A stretch of 64,000 nucleotides of DNA from Pseudomonas laurentiana. GTDB taxonomy: Bacteria; Pseudomonadota; Gammaproteobacteria; Pseudomonadales; Pseudomonadaceae. A program made the translations under genes and the position numbers. Positions 36,536-45,260 of the stretch are shown piece by piece (the stretch's first letter is position 1; the number at the start of each line of letters is the position of its first letter). A model generated the notes under the pieces. The model did no database searches. It was not told the origin of the DNA and was given only the letters and a program-made list of their open reading frames with translations. Location: the NCBI RefSeq assembly GCF_014648275.1, contig NZ_BMQU01000003.1, positions 297,612 through 361,611 of the forward strand, written 5' to 3'.

Positions 36536-37510
36536 ATGGTATCCGTGATCCGGCTTAGCCAGGTGGGCCAGCCTGAAGTAATGAAAGTCGAGACACTGAG
36601 CGAACAGACGCCAGGGCCAGGTGAGGTGTGGCTGGCGCATGAAGCAATTGGCGTCAACTTTCTGGATGTCAGCCAGCGCAACGGCGCCGTGAGCATCCCG
36701 CTGCCTTCCGGCCTCGGCCTGGAAGGGGCTGGTCGTGTGCTGAGCGTCGGAGCGGGTGTAAGCACGGTACGTGCAGGTGATCGTGTGGCCTATGCAACCG
36801 GTCCCCTTGGCGCTTATGCAACGGCCCGGCTCTACCCGGCGGAGCGGTTGGTCAAAATGCCCGACGCGTTGTCATTCGATGACGCGGCTGCGGTGATGTT
36901 CAAGGGCATCACGGCGCACTACTTGCTCAAAAGCACCTATCCCGTAGGGCCGGATACCACGATGTTACTTTATGGCGTCGCCGGTGGCTTGGGTGAAATC
37001 ATGGTGCAGTGGGCAAAGCACTTGGGCGCTACTGTCATTGGCGTTGTTTCAAAGCCTGCCAGCGTTGAAAAAGCCCAGGCACTGGGGTGCGACGAGGTGT
37101 TGGTGTTCGATCCCCGCACCCTGGCTACCGAGGTTGCCCGTATTACCCAAGGTAAAAAGGTCGATGTGGTCTACGACCCGATTGGTCGGGTTTCCTTCGA
37201 CGCCTCTTTGGACAGCTTGCGGCCACGTGGCCTGATGGTGTCCTTTGGCGCATCATCAGGCGCTCCCGCAGCCGTGGCGGTGGCGACGCTCAATGGCAAA
37301 GGCTCGCTGTTTTTGACCCGTCCTGCTTTGGCGGCCCACACTGCGACTACGGCTGAGTACCAGGCGCGTGCCCAAGAGGTGTTGTCGGCGGTAGAGGCAG
37401 GTATCATCACGCCTCGTATTTGGGGCCGCTATGCGCTGGCAGACGCCGCATCGGCTCATGCCGATCTGGAGTTCGGACGTTCATCTGGAGCGATCATTCT
37501 AAAACCATGA
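36536..37510 (+). CDS. Zinc-independent NADPH:quinone oxidoreductase (MDR family)
   Basis: 324 residues of the medium-chain dehydrogenase fold, ATG at 36536 behind AAGGAGA. ALGLEGAG-type segment GLGLEGAGRVLSVG and nucleotide site LLYGVAGGLGEIMVQWAK match the quinone oxidoreductase (Qor) branch; structural zinc cysteines are absent. It likely reduces quinones with NADPH by one or two electrons. The LysR gene downstream overlaps by four bases (ATGA), so the two are co-translated and the regulator is likely tied to it. Confidence 0.87.
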   Translation: MVSVIRLSQVGQPEVMKVETLSEQTPGPGEVWLAHEAIGVNFLDVSQRNGAVSIPLPSGLGLEGAGRVLSVGAGVSTVRAGDRVAYATGPLGAYATARLYPAERLVKMPDALSFDDAAAVMFKGITAHYLLKSTYPVGPDTTMLLYGVAGGLGEIMVQWAKHLGATVIGVVSKPASVEKAQALGCDEVLVFDPRTLATEVARITQGKKVDVVYDPIGRVSFDASLDSLRPRGLMVSFGASSGAPAAVAVATLNGKGSLFLTRPALAAHTATTAEYQARAQEVLSAVEAGIITPRIWGRYALADAASAHADLEFGRSSGAIILKP

Positions 37511-38442
37511 ATCTTGATGTTCTGGACAATCAGCACAGTGATGAAATCGCTGCGTTCCTCGCGGTGGCGTCACAGGGGTCGTTTGTGGCGGCGGGACGGC
37601 TGTTGCAGCGTCATCCTACGGTCATTTCCAAGCGACTGGCTGCAATGGAAAAGCGCCTGGGCGTTCGGCTGGTAGAGCGCTCTACACGGCAGGTGCGCAT
37701 CACGGATGCCGGTGCAAAACTTGAGCAGCGTCTTCGCTCAGCCGTTGGGCTCATTGTTGAAGCCGAACAGCAGGCGAGCGAGGGGGCTGCCGAGGTCCGT
37801 GGAACGTTGCGCCTGGCGCTGCCAGCAGCAATGGGCCGGCTCTGGCTTGGCCCCATGCTGCCCGAGTTTCTCAAGGCGTATCCGCAGGTCTCGATCATTG
37901 CCGACTATAGCGAACGTGTAGTCGACATCATTGAAGAGGGATTCGACGTCGCGATTCGGATCGGTGAGCTGCAAGACAGTCGATTGATCGCCAGGAAGTT
38001 GTGTGAGCACCGCCGCATATTGTGCGCCTCGCCTGGCTATGTGGAACGGCATGGTTGGCCTGAGACGCCGCAGGATCTCAGCGCACACAATTGTCTGCGG
38101 TTCAGTGGGCTGGCGTCTTTTCCGCAATGGCGGCTGCATTGCGGCAGCCGTCAGCACACGGTCGTCCCCAAGGGAAATCTGACGGCCAACGACAGCGAGT
38201 CACTGTTGGCCGCGGCCCGTGCCGATGTTGGCATTCTCGGCGCTGGCGAGTGGTTGATGAGTCGGGACATTGCCGATGGGCATCTCTTGCACATTCTGCC
38301 GGACTGGCAATTGGACGCTGCAGGTGGTGTTTACCTGGTCAGGCCCTCGGCCAGGTTTCCATCTGCGACGGTGATTGCTTTCAAGGCGTGGATCGAATCC
38401 AGGTTTGCCCATGATCTGCCCTGGAACAGGGCATCTCGCTGA
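37507..38442 (+). CDS. LysR-type transcriptional regulator
   Basis: 311 residues, start ATGA overlapping the oxidoreductase stop. The N-terminal winged helix is recognisable (FLAVASQGSFVAAGRLLQRHPTVISKRLAAMEKRLG), followed by the LysR substrate domain with ARADVGILGAGEWLMSRDI. It belongs to the CrgA/AaeR-like group by the RSTRQVRITDAG stretch. Unusually for LysR proteins it is in the same operon as its probable target, and not divergent. Effector unknown. Confidence 0.9.
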   Translation: MNLDVLDNQHSDEIAAFLAVASQGSFVAAGRLLQRHPTVISKRLAAMEKRLGVRLVERSTRQVRITDAGAKLEQRLRSAVGLIVEAEQQASEGAAEVRGTLRLALPAAMGRLWLGPMLPEFLKAYPQVSIIADYSERVVDIIEEGFDVAIRIGELQDSRLIARKLCEHRRILCASPGYVERHGWPETPQDLSAHNCLRFSGLASFPQWRLHCGSRQHTVVPKGNLTANDSESLLAAARADVGILGAGEWLMSRDIADGHLLHILPDWQLDAAGGVYLVRPSARFPSATVIAFKAWIESRFAHDLPWNRASR

Positions 38443-38497
38443 CCTTCATTCCTCTCCCATCATGCAATGCGTGCGCGCAAACCACCGTGCACCCCTC

Positions 38498-38527
38498 AAA
38501 AAAAATGCAGCGTCCCCTCATTTTTTT
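38498..38527 (+). terminator. A/T-rich hairpin between LysR and HPP-CBS genes
   Basis: AAAAAAATG (38499-38507) pairs with CATTTTTTT (38519-38527) around an 11-base loop, 57 bases after the LysR stop. The stem is almost all A-T, so it is weaker than a usual terminator but ends in a T-run on the plus strand. Confidence 0.4.
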
Positions 38528-38699
38528 GCATTACCGCCATGCTGTTCATCTCCTTCAAAATCCGTCCGCAATCGCGAGTTCTCCCCCCAACCCTGGTTTC
38601 CACCCGTAAGGCATGAGCCTTTTGCGTACTGGTTTTGCTGCCACGCAGATCGCTCGGTCTTGGATGGGCGTGTTTTATCAAGAGGTGTTTGCTCGTCCC

Positions 38700-39866
38700 A
38701 TGGCTAATCGTGGTCTGAGTCACTGGCTTCAGCGCCTTGCCCCGGCAACGCTGAACATCCCCCCAAAAGAATGGTTTCGCGCCGGTCTCGGTGCCTTGCT
38801 CGGTGTGTTCATCTCCGGCTGGTTATGCAGCCTGTTGTTCGGCAGTGCGGTGGCACTGCACCTGCTGGGGCCGTTGGCGGCCTCGGCCGTGTTGTTGTTC
38901 GGGGTGCATTCCGGTGCGTTGTCACAGCCGTGGCCACTGATCGGCAGCTACGTCATTGCCACGCTGGTGGCGTTGGCGCTGCATCATTGGATTGGCCCCG
39001 GGCTGCTGGCCGCCAGTTCGGCCTTGGTGTTGGCCATTTTGCTGATGTGCCTGTTGCGTTGCCTGCATCCACCCGGCGGGGCATTGGCGGTGAGCCTGGC
39101 ATTGGCCGATCCATCGCTCGCGGCCTTGGGTGTGCAGGTGCTGGAGCCGGTGCTGCTCAACGCGTTGTGCCTGGTGCTGGTGGCAGTGCTGTACAACCGG
39201 GCAACCGGGGTGCGCTATCCAAAGACCGCAGTGCCGCGCAAAGACCTGCACCACACCCTCGACCCGTTGCCGAGTGAGCGGGTAGGGGTCAGTGGCGATG
39301 ATCTGGATCAGGCCTTGGAGGCCTTGGGTGAATTTGTCGATGTTACCCGCGATGAGCTGGAGCGAATCATAGTGGCCACCGAGCAGCAGGCGTTGAAGCG
39401 TAGCCTCGGTGGTATCACCGCCGCGCGCGTCATGTCGCGGGATGTCCAGTTCGCCACGCCCGATACCACGCTGGAGCAGGCCTGGCAGCAGTTGTCGGCC
39501 CATCATGTGAAGGCGTTGCCGGTACTCGATGAGACGAAGCGTCTGATCGGTATTGTCAGCCTGAGTGATTTGATTGGTCCTGCCATGGCCCAGCAACGGT
39601 TCAGTTGGCGTGCACTGTTTGGTCGGCGTCAGCCGGTGCGGCTTGAGACGATCATGAGTCGGCGTGTGGTCAGTGTCAGCAGTCAACAGCAGGCGGTCAC
39701 GCTGCTACCGTTGCTCTGTGAGCAGGGCCTGCATTGCCTGCCGGTGCTGGACGGTGAGCAGGTCGTCGGGGTGATCACCCAGACCGACCTGATTGCTGCG
39801 CTCAAGCGTCAGTTGCTCAGCAACGTGGCGACGGTGCGCTCAGATCTGCGGGTCCCAGCGTTGTGA
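38700..39866 (+). CDS. HPP family membrane protein with two CBS domains
   Basis: 388 residues from the ATG at 38700, which has AGAGGTG upstream; an ATG at 38613 in frame adds 29 residues unlike the family. The N-terminal half (about 20-165) is the HPP membrane domain: LGPLAASAVLLFG, QPWPLIGSYV, and CLHPPGGALAVSLAL, with a true His-Pro-Pro. After a linker come two CBS motifs (about 240-300 and 320-385; AARVMSRDV and ETIMSRRVV), which commonly bind adenosine nucleotides. A nucleotide-gated membrane protein is likely. Its last 27 bases overlap the end of a LysR gene on the other strand. Confidence 0.83.
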   Translation: MANRGLSHWLQRLAPATLNIPPKEWFRAGLGALLGVFISGWLCSLLFGSAVALHLLGPLAASAVLLFGVHSGALSQPWPLIGSYVIATLVALALHHWIGPGLLAASSALVLAILLMCLLRCLHPPGGALAVSLALADPSLAALGVQVLEPVLLNALCLVLVAVLYNRATGVRYPKTAVPRKDLHHTLDPLPSERVGVSGDDLDQALEALGEFVDVTRDELERIIVATEQQALKRSLGGITAARVMSRDVQFATPDTTLEQAWQQLSAHHVKALPVLDETKRLIGIVSLSDLIGPAMAQQRFSWRALFGRRQPVRLETIMSRRVVSVSSQQQAVTLLPLLCEQGLHCLPVLDGEQVVGVITQTDLIAALKRQLLSNVATVRSDLRVPAL

Positions 39867-40703
39867 CCAGTCATTGTCGCGGGCGACGACTTCGCGTAAC
39901 ACGCTGAACGCCTGTTGCAGCGCCGCCGAGTCGCGCTCGCGGGCATACACCAGGTAGGTGGGGTAGGTGAACTCTGGGGCTTGCGGGACGCGCTCAAACA
40001 CGCCGCTGTCGAGGTAGGCTTGTACCACGCGGGTGCGGAAGTAACCGCTGCCGCCGTGTTCAAGTATGTACTGCAGGGCCATCGGGCCAAGGTTGAAACT
40101 CAATGCCGGGCGGGCGCACTCGGGCAGTGCGGCATCGTGCAGGCGGCGGAACGCGTCGCCCCAGTCGATGTACACATAGGGCTCAGGCATGCTGACCTTG
40201 CGGATGCGGATCAGTTTTTCTTCCATCAGTTGCTCTACCTGCAGGCCCGGGCCATAGCTCGGCTGGTAGACCAGCACGGCGTCGAGTACACCCAGCTCAA
40301 GTTCTCGCAGCAAGGCGTTGCGCTCACTGACTTCACAGCGCACGGCATGGTCGGGCAGCGCCTGGTGCAGGGCGCTGATCCAATTTAGCATCAGCGGGTT
40401 GCACAGGCTGACTTCGCCCCCCATGTGCAGCACCTGGCGGCAGCCATCGGGTAATGGCAGATCGCGGCGGGCGGCTTCCCAGGTTTGCACCAATTGGTTG
40501 GCATACACCACGAACGCTTCGCCGTCGGCGGTGAGGCTGGCGCCACTGCGGCTGCGCACGAACAGTTGGCAGGCCAGTTGTTGCTCGAGCTTCTGTACCC
40601 GGGCGGTGATAGCGGTCTGGGTGACGTGCAGCCGCTCGGCGGCCGACGCCAGGCTGCCGCAGCGGACAATTTCAAGAAAGGTTCTGGCCAGCTCGATATC
40701 CAT
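39840..40703 (-). CDS. LysR-type transcriptional regulator
   Basis: 287 residues, AGGT before the ATG at 40703. HTH: FLEIVRCGSLASAAERLHVTQTAITARVQKLEQQLACQLF. The effector domain is typical but the second half is unusual in size and His content. It lies 137 bases downstream of the nitrilase gene on the same strand, so it may be the local regulator of the permease / nitrilase pair. Its 3' end overlaps the HPP-CBS gene by 27 bases tail to tail. Confidence 0.88.
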   Translation of the reverse strand: MDIELARTFLEIVRCGSLASAAERLHVTQTAITARVQKLEQQLACQLFVRSRSGASLTADGEAFVVYANQLVQTWEAARRDLPLPDGCRQVLHMGGEVSLCNPLMLNWISALHQALPDHAVRCEVSERNALLRELELGVLDAVLVYQPSYGPGLQVEQLMEEKLIRIRKVSMPEPYVYIDWGDAFRRLHDAALPECARPALSFNLGPMALQYILEHGGSGYFRTRVVQAYLDSGVFERVPQAPEFTYPTYLVYARERDSAALQQAFSVLREVVARDNDWSQRWDPQI

Positions 40704-40840
40704 GAGTTCACCTGATCGACAAGGTGGTCATTCTAGTGGTTTTGTCGTGGCACAGGGATGGGTGTCAACAAGGTGGCCGATGGCGGTTTCGGTAAGGCCG
40801 ACACCATAGAGGCAGTGCCGGCGTTACCAGGGCGATGTGC

Positions 40841-41677
40841 TCAGTCGTACAGCGCCGGCTGTCGGTCCTGGTGAACGTGATTGAGGGCGCTGATGCGCTT
40901 GTCGCGGGCCTCGCCAAGGTCCAGTCTGGCAATGAGCAGTGTGTGCTCGGCCGGAGCATCGTGCAGTGGTCCGGCCAATGGATAGCCGTTGGCATCGACG
41001 ATTACCGAACCACCGACCCAGTCCACGCCACGCTCGGTGCCGCTACGGTCGCAGGCAGCGATGTACAGTCGGTTGACCGAGGCGTTGGCCTGCACCCGCA
41101 CCACTTCAGCGGGGCGCTCACCGACAGGGCGCGGAGCGTCCGGCCAGTTCACCGGCGCGCATAGCAGTTCAGCGCCGGCCAGCGCCGGCAGCCGCACCCA
41201 TTCCGGGAACTCAAGGTCGTAACAGATCATGACGGCAATGCGGCCAAAGCGTGTTTCAACCACCGGTGGTGGGCAGTTGCCGGGGGTGAAGAGGCGTTTT
41301 TCATCGTTCCACAAGTGCGTCTTGCGGTACACGGCCTGCACGCCGTCGGCATCGATCAGTGCCGCGCTGTTGTACAGTTCGTCGCGTTCTGTGCGCTCGC
41401 AGAAACCGCCGACGATGACGATATCCAGCTCCGTGGCCAGCGCAGACCATTGACGCAGTGTTTCACCGTGGGCGGTTTCAGCCAGGCTCAGGGCTTCGGC
41501 CTTGTCGATGAAGACGTAGCCGCTCTGCACCAACTCTGGCAGGACTACCACCTGTGCGCCCTGACGGGCTGCGGCGCGAATGGCGGCCAGCGCCTGGCGC
41601 CGATTGTGCTCAAGGTCGCCGATCCTGGGCGCCAGTTGGCAGCAGGCGACGGTGATGCGTGTGGGGGTTGGTTTCAT
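40841..41677 (-). CDS. Carbon-nitrogen hydrolase (nitrilase superfamily)
   Basis: 278 residues with the nitrilase catalytic triad Glu48 (VVLPELVQSGY), Lys119 (YRKTHLW) and Cys152 (MICYDLEFPEW). This class hydrolyses C-N bonds in amides, ureido compounds or N-carbamoyl amino acids. The start ATGA overlaps the permease stop by four bases, so the two are coupled: an NCS1 permease would import the substrate and this enzyme cleave it. Ureides and hydantoin- or pyrimidine-derived compounds are plausible, not shown. Confidence 0.87.
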   Translation of the reverse strand: MKPTPTRITVACCQLAPRIGDLEHNRRQALAAIRAAARQGAQVVVLPELVQSGYVFIDKAEALSLAETAHGETLRQWSALATELDIVIVGGFCERTERDELYNSAALIDADGVQAVYRKTHLWNDEKRLFTPGNCPPPVVETRFGRIAVMICYDLEFPEWVRLPALAGAELLCAPVNWPDAPRPVGERPAEVVRVQANASVNRLYIAACDRSGTERGVDWVGGSVIVDANGYPLAGPLHDAPAEHTLLIARLDLGEARDKRISALNHVHQDRQPALYD

Positions 41678-43104
41678 CGTGTGGCTTCCTCAAGCTGGCG
41701 GTCGTTAGCGACCAGCAGGCGTTGTTCGGCGTTCAGGTCCAGGGTTCGGCAGAGGCGCGCATAGGTCACCCCGGTTACCAGCAGGCCGACGGCAAAGGCG
41801 ATATCGGCACCGCCGAGGGCTACGGCAGCAGGACCGGTATAGAAGCTCAGTGACATGAACGGCACCATCGCCAGCAGGCCAATACCGTAGGCGCTCAGGC
41901 CCGCTTTGCCCCAGGCGCCGTAGATGCCATTGGGGTTGAAGATCTCGCTGATTACATAGTGACCCTTGCGCACGCCGTAGAAGTCGACAAGGTTCACTGC
42001 CGTCCATGGCACCAGGAAGTACAGCATCAACAGGATGAAGGTGTTGAAGCTGCCCAGGTAGCTCTCGGGAATTGCCAGCGCAACGATGAAGACAACGGCA
42101 GCGATGATTGCGATGCCCGTGACGCGAATCTTCAATGACGGGGTGACCTTGCGGAAGCTGTCGATGGCGCTGATGCTGGTGAGCATGGCCCCGTAGCAGT
42201 TCACGGCCATGATGCCGACCAGGGCCGGTATCGAGATCAGCACGGTAAAGGTACCCAGCCCCGGTATGAACTGATTACCCACTTCGCGCACGCTGCCGAT
42301 GGCGTCCGGCGACGGCAGGGCCGAGGCCAGGAAAGCGCCAAGCGACATCAGCCACAGGGCCGAACCGGCTGCACCGAGGTAGGTCCAGAACACCACCTTG
42401 CGGGTGGGGGTGTCGTGGGGCAGGTAGCGTGAGTAGTCGGATACATACACCGAGTAGCTGATCTGGTAGCCGGCGGCAGCGGACAGTTGCACCAGGAAGG
42501 CGCCCCAGGAGAAGTGTGCGTTGGCCAGGGCGGCATCAGCCTGCAGGGTCATCACGGCGCTGACGGTCAAGGCGCCGAACACCACGATCATCACGTAGGT
42601 CAGCCAGCGTTGCACCGTGTGCAGCAGGTCATGACCTACCACTGCCAGCACCACGGCAACGGCGATGACCCCCAGGTACCAGGGGGCACGCTGCCCGGGA
42701 AGTACGGTGTTGATGGCGTCGGTGGCGAGGATGACGTTGAAGACATTGAAACCGATGTACACGAATACCACGGCGGCGAAAGGCACGATGGCGCCTTTGA
42801 GACCGAACTGGGCGCGTGACTGAATCATCTGCGGCAGGCCCATACGGGGGCCCTGGTTGGCGTGAAAGGCCATGAAAAAGGTGCCGAAGCAGACACCGAT
42901 GATGATCGCAAGAATCGAGTACAAGGCACTGAGGCCCAGTGCCGGGCCGGTGAAACCCGTAACCATGGTGGTGAGGACGAAGTTGCCGGTAAACCAGAAT
43001 GGCGCCTGATGCCAGACCTTGCCGTGGCGTTCGGTGCGCGGCACGTAGTCGATGGAGCGAACCTCGATTTTCGGTCGAGCGTTGACCGGGTTGGCGTTGC
43101 TCAC
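41674..43104 (-). CDS. NCS1-family nucleobase/cytosine-type permease
   Basis: 476 residues. I use the GTG at 43104, preceded by GAGG, because homologous starts precede the RPKIEVRSIDYVP stretch by only a few residues. Twelve helices with FWFTGNFVLTTMVTGF, FHANQGPRMGLPQMIQSRAQFG and PWTAVNLVDFYGVRKGHY define the NCS1 symporters (CodB, Mhp1, PucI, HyuP). They take up cytosine, purines, allantoin or hydantoins with Na+ or H+. The nitrilase gene overlaps its end. A 20-bp palindrome 119 bases upstream probably regulates it. Confidence 0.87.
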   Translation of the reverse strand: MSNANPVNARPKIEVRSIDYVPRTERHGKVWHQAPFWFTGNFVLTTMVTGFTGPALGLSALYSILAIIIGVCFGTFFMAFHANQGPRMGLPQMIQSRAQFGLKGAIVPFAAVVFVYIGFNVFNVILATDAINTVLPGQRAPWYLGVIAVAVVLAVVGHDLLHTVQRWLTYVMIVVFGALTVSAVMTLQADAALANAHFSWGAFLVQLSAAAGYQISYSVYVSDYSRYLPHDTPTRKVVFWTYLGAAGSALWLMSLGAFLASALPSPDAIGSVREVGNQFIPGLGTFTVLISIPALVGIMAVNCYGAMLTSISAIDSFRKVTPSLKIRVTGIAIIAAVVFIVALAIPESYLGSFNTFILLMLYFLVPWTAVNLVDFYGVRKGHYVISEIFNPNGIYGAWGKAGLSAYGIGLLAMVPFMSLSFYTGPAAVALGGADIAFAVGLLVTGVTYARLCRTLDLNAEQRLLVANDRQLEEATR

Positions 43105-43222
43105 TGGGAACCTCACGTCTTGTTGTTGTGTACGCGTGTACAGGGCCCGCCTTGGCGGACATAAGTGGGGTGGATGTTCCGACAGCGGGCAAGGTCGAGG
43201 GAATCGGCGTAGGGAAATAATC

Positions 43223-43242
43223 ACTTCAGAAATTTCTGAAGT
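43223..43242. promoter_or_regulatory. Perfect 20-bp palindrome upstream of the NCS1 permease
   Basis: ACTTCAGAAATTTCTGAAGT reads the same on both strands at all 20 positions. It lies between the NCS1 permease start (43104, minus) and the end of ada, so it should serve the permease / nitrilase operon. A dimeric regulator site is the simplest reading; which protein binds is unknown (the LysR at 39.8-40.7 kb is a candidate, but LysR sites are usually T-N11-A). Confidence 0.6.
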
Positions 43243-43270
43243 AATACCGGTGGTTACCTGAGGCCGGTCA

Positions 43271-44353
43271 TCAGGGCTTGACTTCACGCGCCAGCAAGGC
43301 GCGTTTACGCTCCACGCCCCAGCGATAACCCGACAGGTTGCCGTCGCTGCGCACCACGCGATGGCAGGGGATCGCGACGGCCAGTGTGTTCGCGGCGCAG
43401 GCCTGTGCAACGGCACGTACCGCCTTGGGTGAGCCAATGCGCTCGGCGATCTGCGCATAGCTGGCGGTGGTGCCCGCCGGGATCTCGCGCAAGGCCTGCC
43501 ATACCCGTTCCTGAAAGGCCGTGCCGCGTACGTCCAACGGCAGGTTCAGACCAAGGGCCGGGGCTTCGACAAAGCCAACCACGGTGGCGATCAGTTGCTC
43601 GAAGTTGGCGTCTGCACCAATGAAATTGGCATTGGGGAATCTGTCCTGCACGTCGTACAGCAGCTGTTGCGGGTCATCGCCCAGGAGAATCGCACAAATA
43701 CCACGTGCACTCTGCGCCACCAGAATCGAGCCCAATGAGCATTCACCCACGGCAAAGCGGATATCCAGGTGCTGGCCGCCGGCGCGGTAATCACTCGGGC
43801 GCATGCCGAGCAGGTTGTCCGAAGCCGCATAGAAACGGCTGTTGGAGTTGAAGCCTGCATCATACAAGGCATCGGTGACCCGGCCGCCAAGGGCCAATTG
43901 CTCGCGTACCCGGCGTGCGCGGTGGGCATTGGCGTAGCCTTTTGGGGTCAGGCCGGTTACGGTCTTGAACACCCGATGAAAGTGAAACGGGCTCAAACCG
44001 GCACACGCCGCGAGGTCAGCGAGAGAGGGAAGTTCAGCGCTGGTCTCGATCAGTCGGCAGGCACTGGCGACTTGGGCTGTGTGCTGGGCCAGCACGCTGG
44101 AGGGCGAAGCCCCGGCACGTTTCGATGGACGATAGCCGGCCGCCTCGGCGTCCTCGGGCGAGCTGAAAAACTCTACGTTCTCCGGGCGCGGCAAGCGTGC
44201 GGTGCTGCCAGGGTGGCAGTACACACCGGTGGTGCGTACGGCATAGACGAAGCGCTCATGGGCGCTTGTGTCTCGTGCCAGTACCGCTTGCCAGCGAGGG
44301 TCCTGTTCCACTGGCGTGGTCGGTACTGTGGCGCGGTCCTTGTCTGTGTTCAT
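43271..44353 (-). CDS. ada: Ada: alkylation-response regulator / O6-methylguanine-DNA methyltransferase with degenerate N-terminal zinc site
   Basis: 360 residues. Middle AraC-type HTH (about 95-190) and C-terminal methyltransferase with acceptor Cys330 in IPCHRVV, so O6-alkylguanine repair should work. The N-terminal sensor normally holds zinc on four Cys and takes methyl from phosphotriesters on one of them. Here only Cys46 (GVYCHP) remains; the others read Ser50, Ser77 (YRPSKR) and Ala80. I confirmed this at the nucleotide level. The methyl switch that turns Ada into an activator should therefore be lost or altered. It lies 135 bases downstream of alkB on the same strand. Confidence 0.92.
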   Translation of the reverse strand: MNTDKDRATVPTTPVEQDPRWQAVLARDTSAHERFVYAVRTTGVYCHPGSTARLPRPENVEFFSSPEDAEAAGYRPSKRAGASPSSVLAQHTAQVASACRLIETSAELPSLADLAACAGLSPFHFHRVFKTVTGLTPKGYANAHRARRVREQLALGGRVTDALYDAGFNSNSRFYAASDNLLGMRPSDYRAGGQHLDIRFAVGECSLGSILVAQSARGICAILLGDDPQQLLYDVQDRFPNANFIGADANFEQLIATVVGFVEAPALGLNLPLDVRGTAFQERVWQALREIPAGTTASYAQIAERIGSPKAVRAVAQACAANTLAVAIPCHRVVRSDGNLSGYRWGVERKRALLAREVKP

Positions 44354-44488
44354 GAATGCTGTTCCCGGTGTCAGTGACCTACAGGCTGCACATTAAACCG
44401 CCGCGAGCGACCAGACACTCCGACTCTTGCGGTTGAATTCCGTATACAGCGTGAGTCGCGCATCGAGATACGATGAAACGGTCCTTCG

Positions 44489-45145
44489 TCAACCTGCCTT
44501 GCGAAAGGTAAGGTTGATGCGTTGCGCGCCCAGTACCGAATGCAGTGCCTCCCTGATGGGCGCCACACCATGGTAACGCAACCGGTCTTCACCGCCCCAG
44601 ACCACCACATCGCCATGAAACAGTGGCACACGCTGGGCCTTGTCGGCTCGGTGATGTCCGCCAAAAAGGAAAGTGGCCGGGATGCCTAGAGAGACGGAGA
44701 TGATCGGCCAGGCATAGTCGCGCTCATCTTTGTCCTGATGCAGGGACATCCGCGCGCCGGGTTGATATCGGTTGATCAGGCAGGCATCAGGTACGAAATC
44801 GGGGAAGCCCGCGGCGTCCGCTGCGGCTGTCGCCAGCGCCAGAAACGAGGTTGGCAGCGCGGGCCAGGGCTGTTCAGTGGTGGGGTCGATCGCGCTGTAG
44901 CGGTAACCACTGCGGTCGCTTGTCCAGCCCAGGCGCCCACAGTTGGTCAGGGCCACGGACATACTGAAACCGCCTGGGGTGACCATGTGCCGAAACGGCG
45001 CCGCCGCGCAGATGGAGTCCAGTGCGGGCAGCAGTGCCTCGACAAAGGGCAGGGCAAACCCGCGCAATACGCAGGCCTGTTGTGCTAGGGATTCTATCGC
45101 CTGCGTCGGTGTCTGCAGGCCTTCAAACAGATCGAGTGTGCTCAT
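44489..45145 (-). CDS. alkB: AlkB DNA dealkylase
   Basis: 218 residues from the ATG at 45145; longer in-frame starts are unlikely. Fe(II) ligands H136-x-D138 (LHQDKDE) and H192 (RYHGV), 2-oxoglutarate Arg in RINLTFR (R209, R215) match AlkB. It oxidatively removes methyl groups from 1-methyladenine and 3-methylcytosine. The TPGGFSMSVALTNCG stretch is the nucleotide-recognition lid region. It precedes ada on the same strand, the classical adaptive-response neighbours. Confidence 0.92.
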   Translation of the reverse strand: MSTLDLFEGLQTPTQAIESLAQQACVLRGFALPFVEALLPALDSICAAAPFRHMVTPGGFSMSVALTNCGRLGWTSDRSGYRYSAIDPTTEQPWPALPTSFLALATAAADAAGFPDFVPDACLINRYQPGARMSLHQDKDERDYAWPIISVSLGIPATFLFGGHHRADKAQRVPLFHGDVVVWGGEDRLRYHGVAPIREALHSVLGAQRINLTFRKAG

Positions 45146-45260
45146 GGCGCTTGCTTCGCAGTAGGGAGGATGCGGCCTTTGGCCTATCACATCAGCGCCA
45201 ATGTACTCCATTACGCGGGCGACGGGCTCAGGTTCGCGCAAGCCCGTGCCCAGCGGCCAG

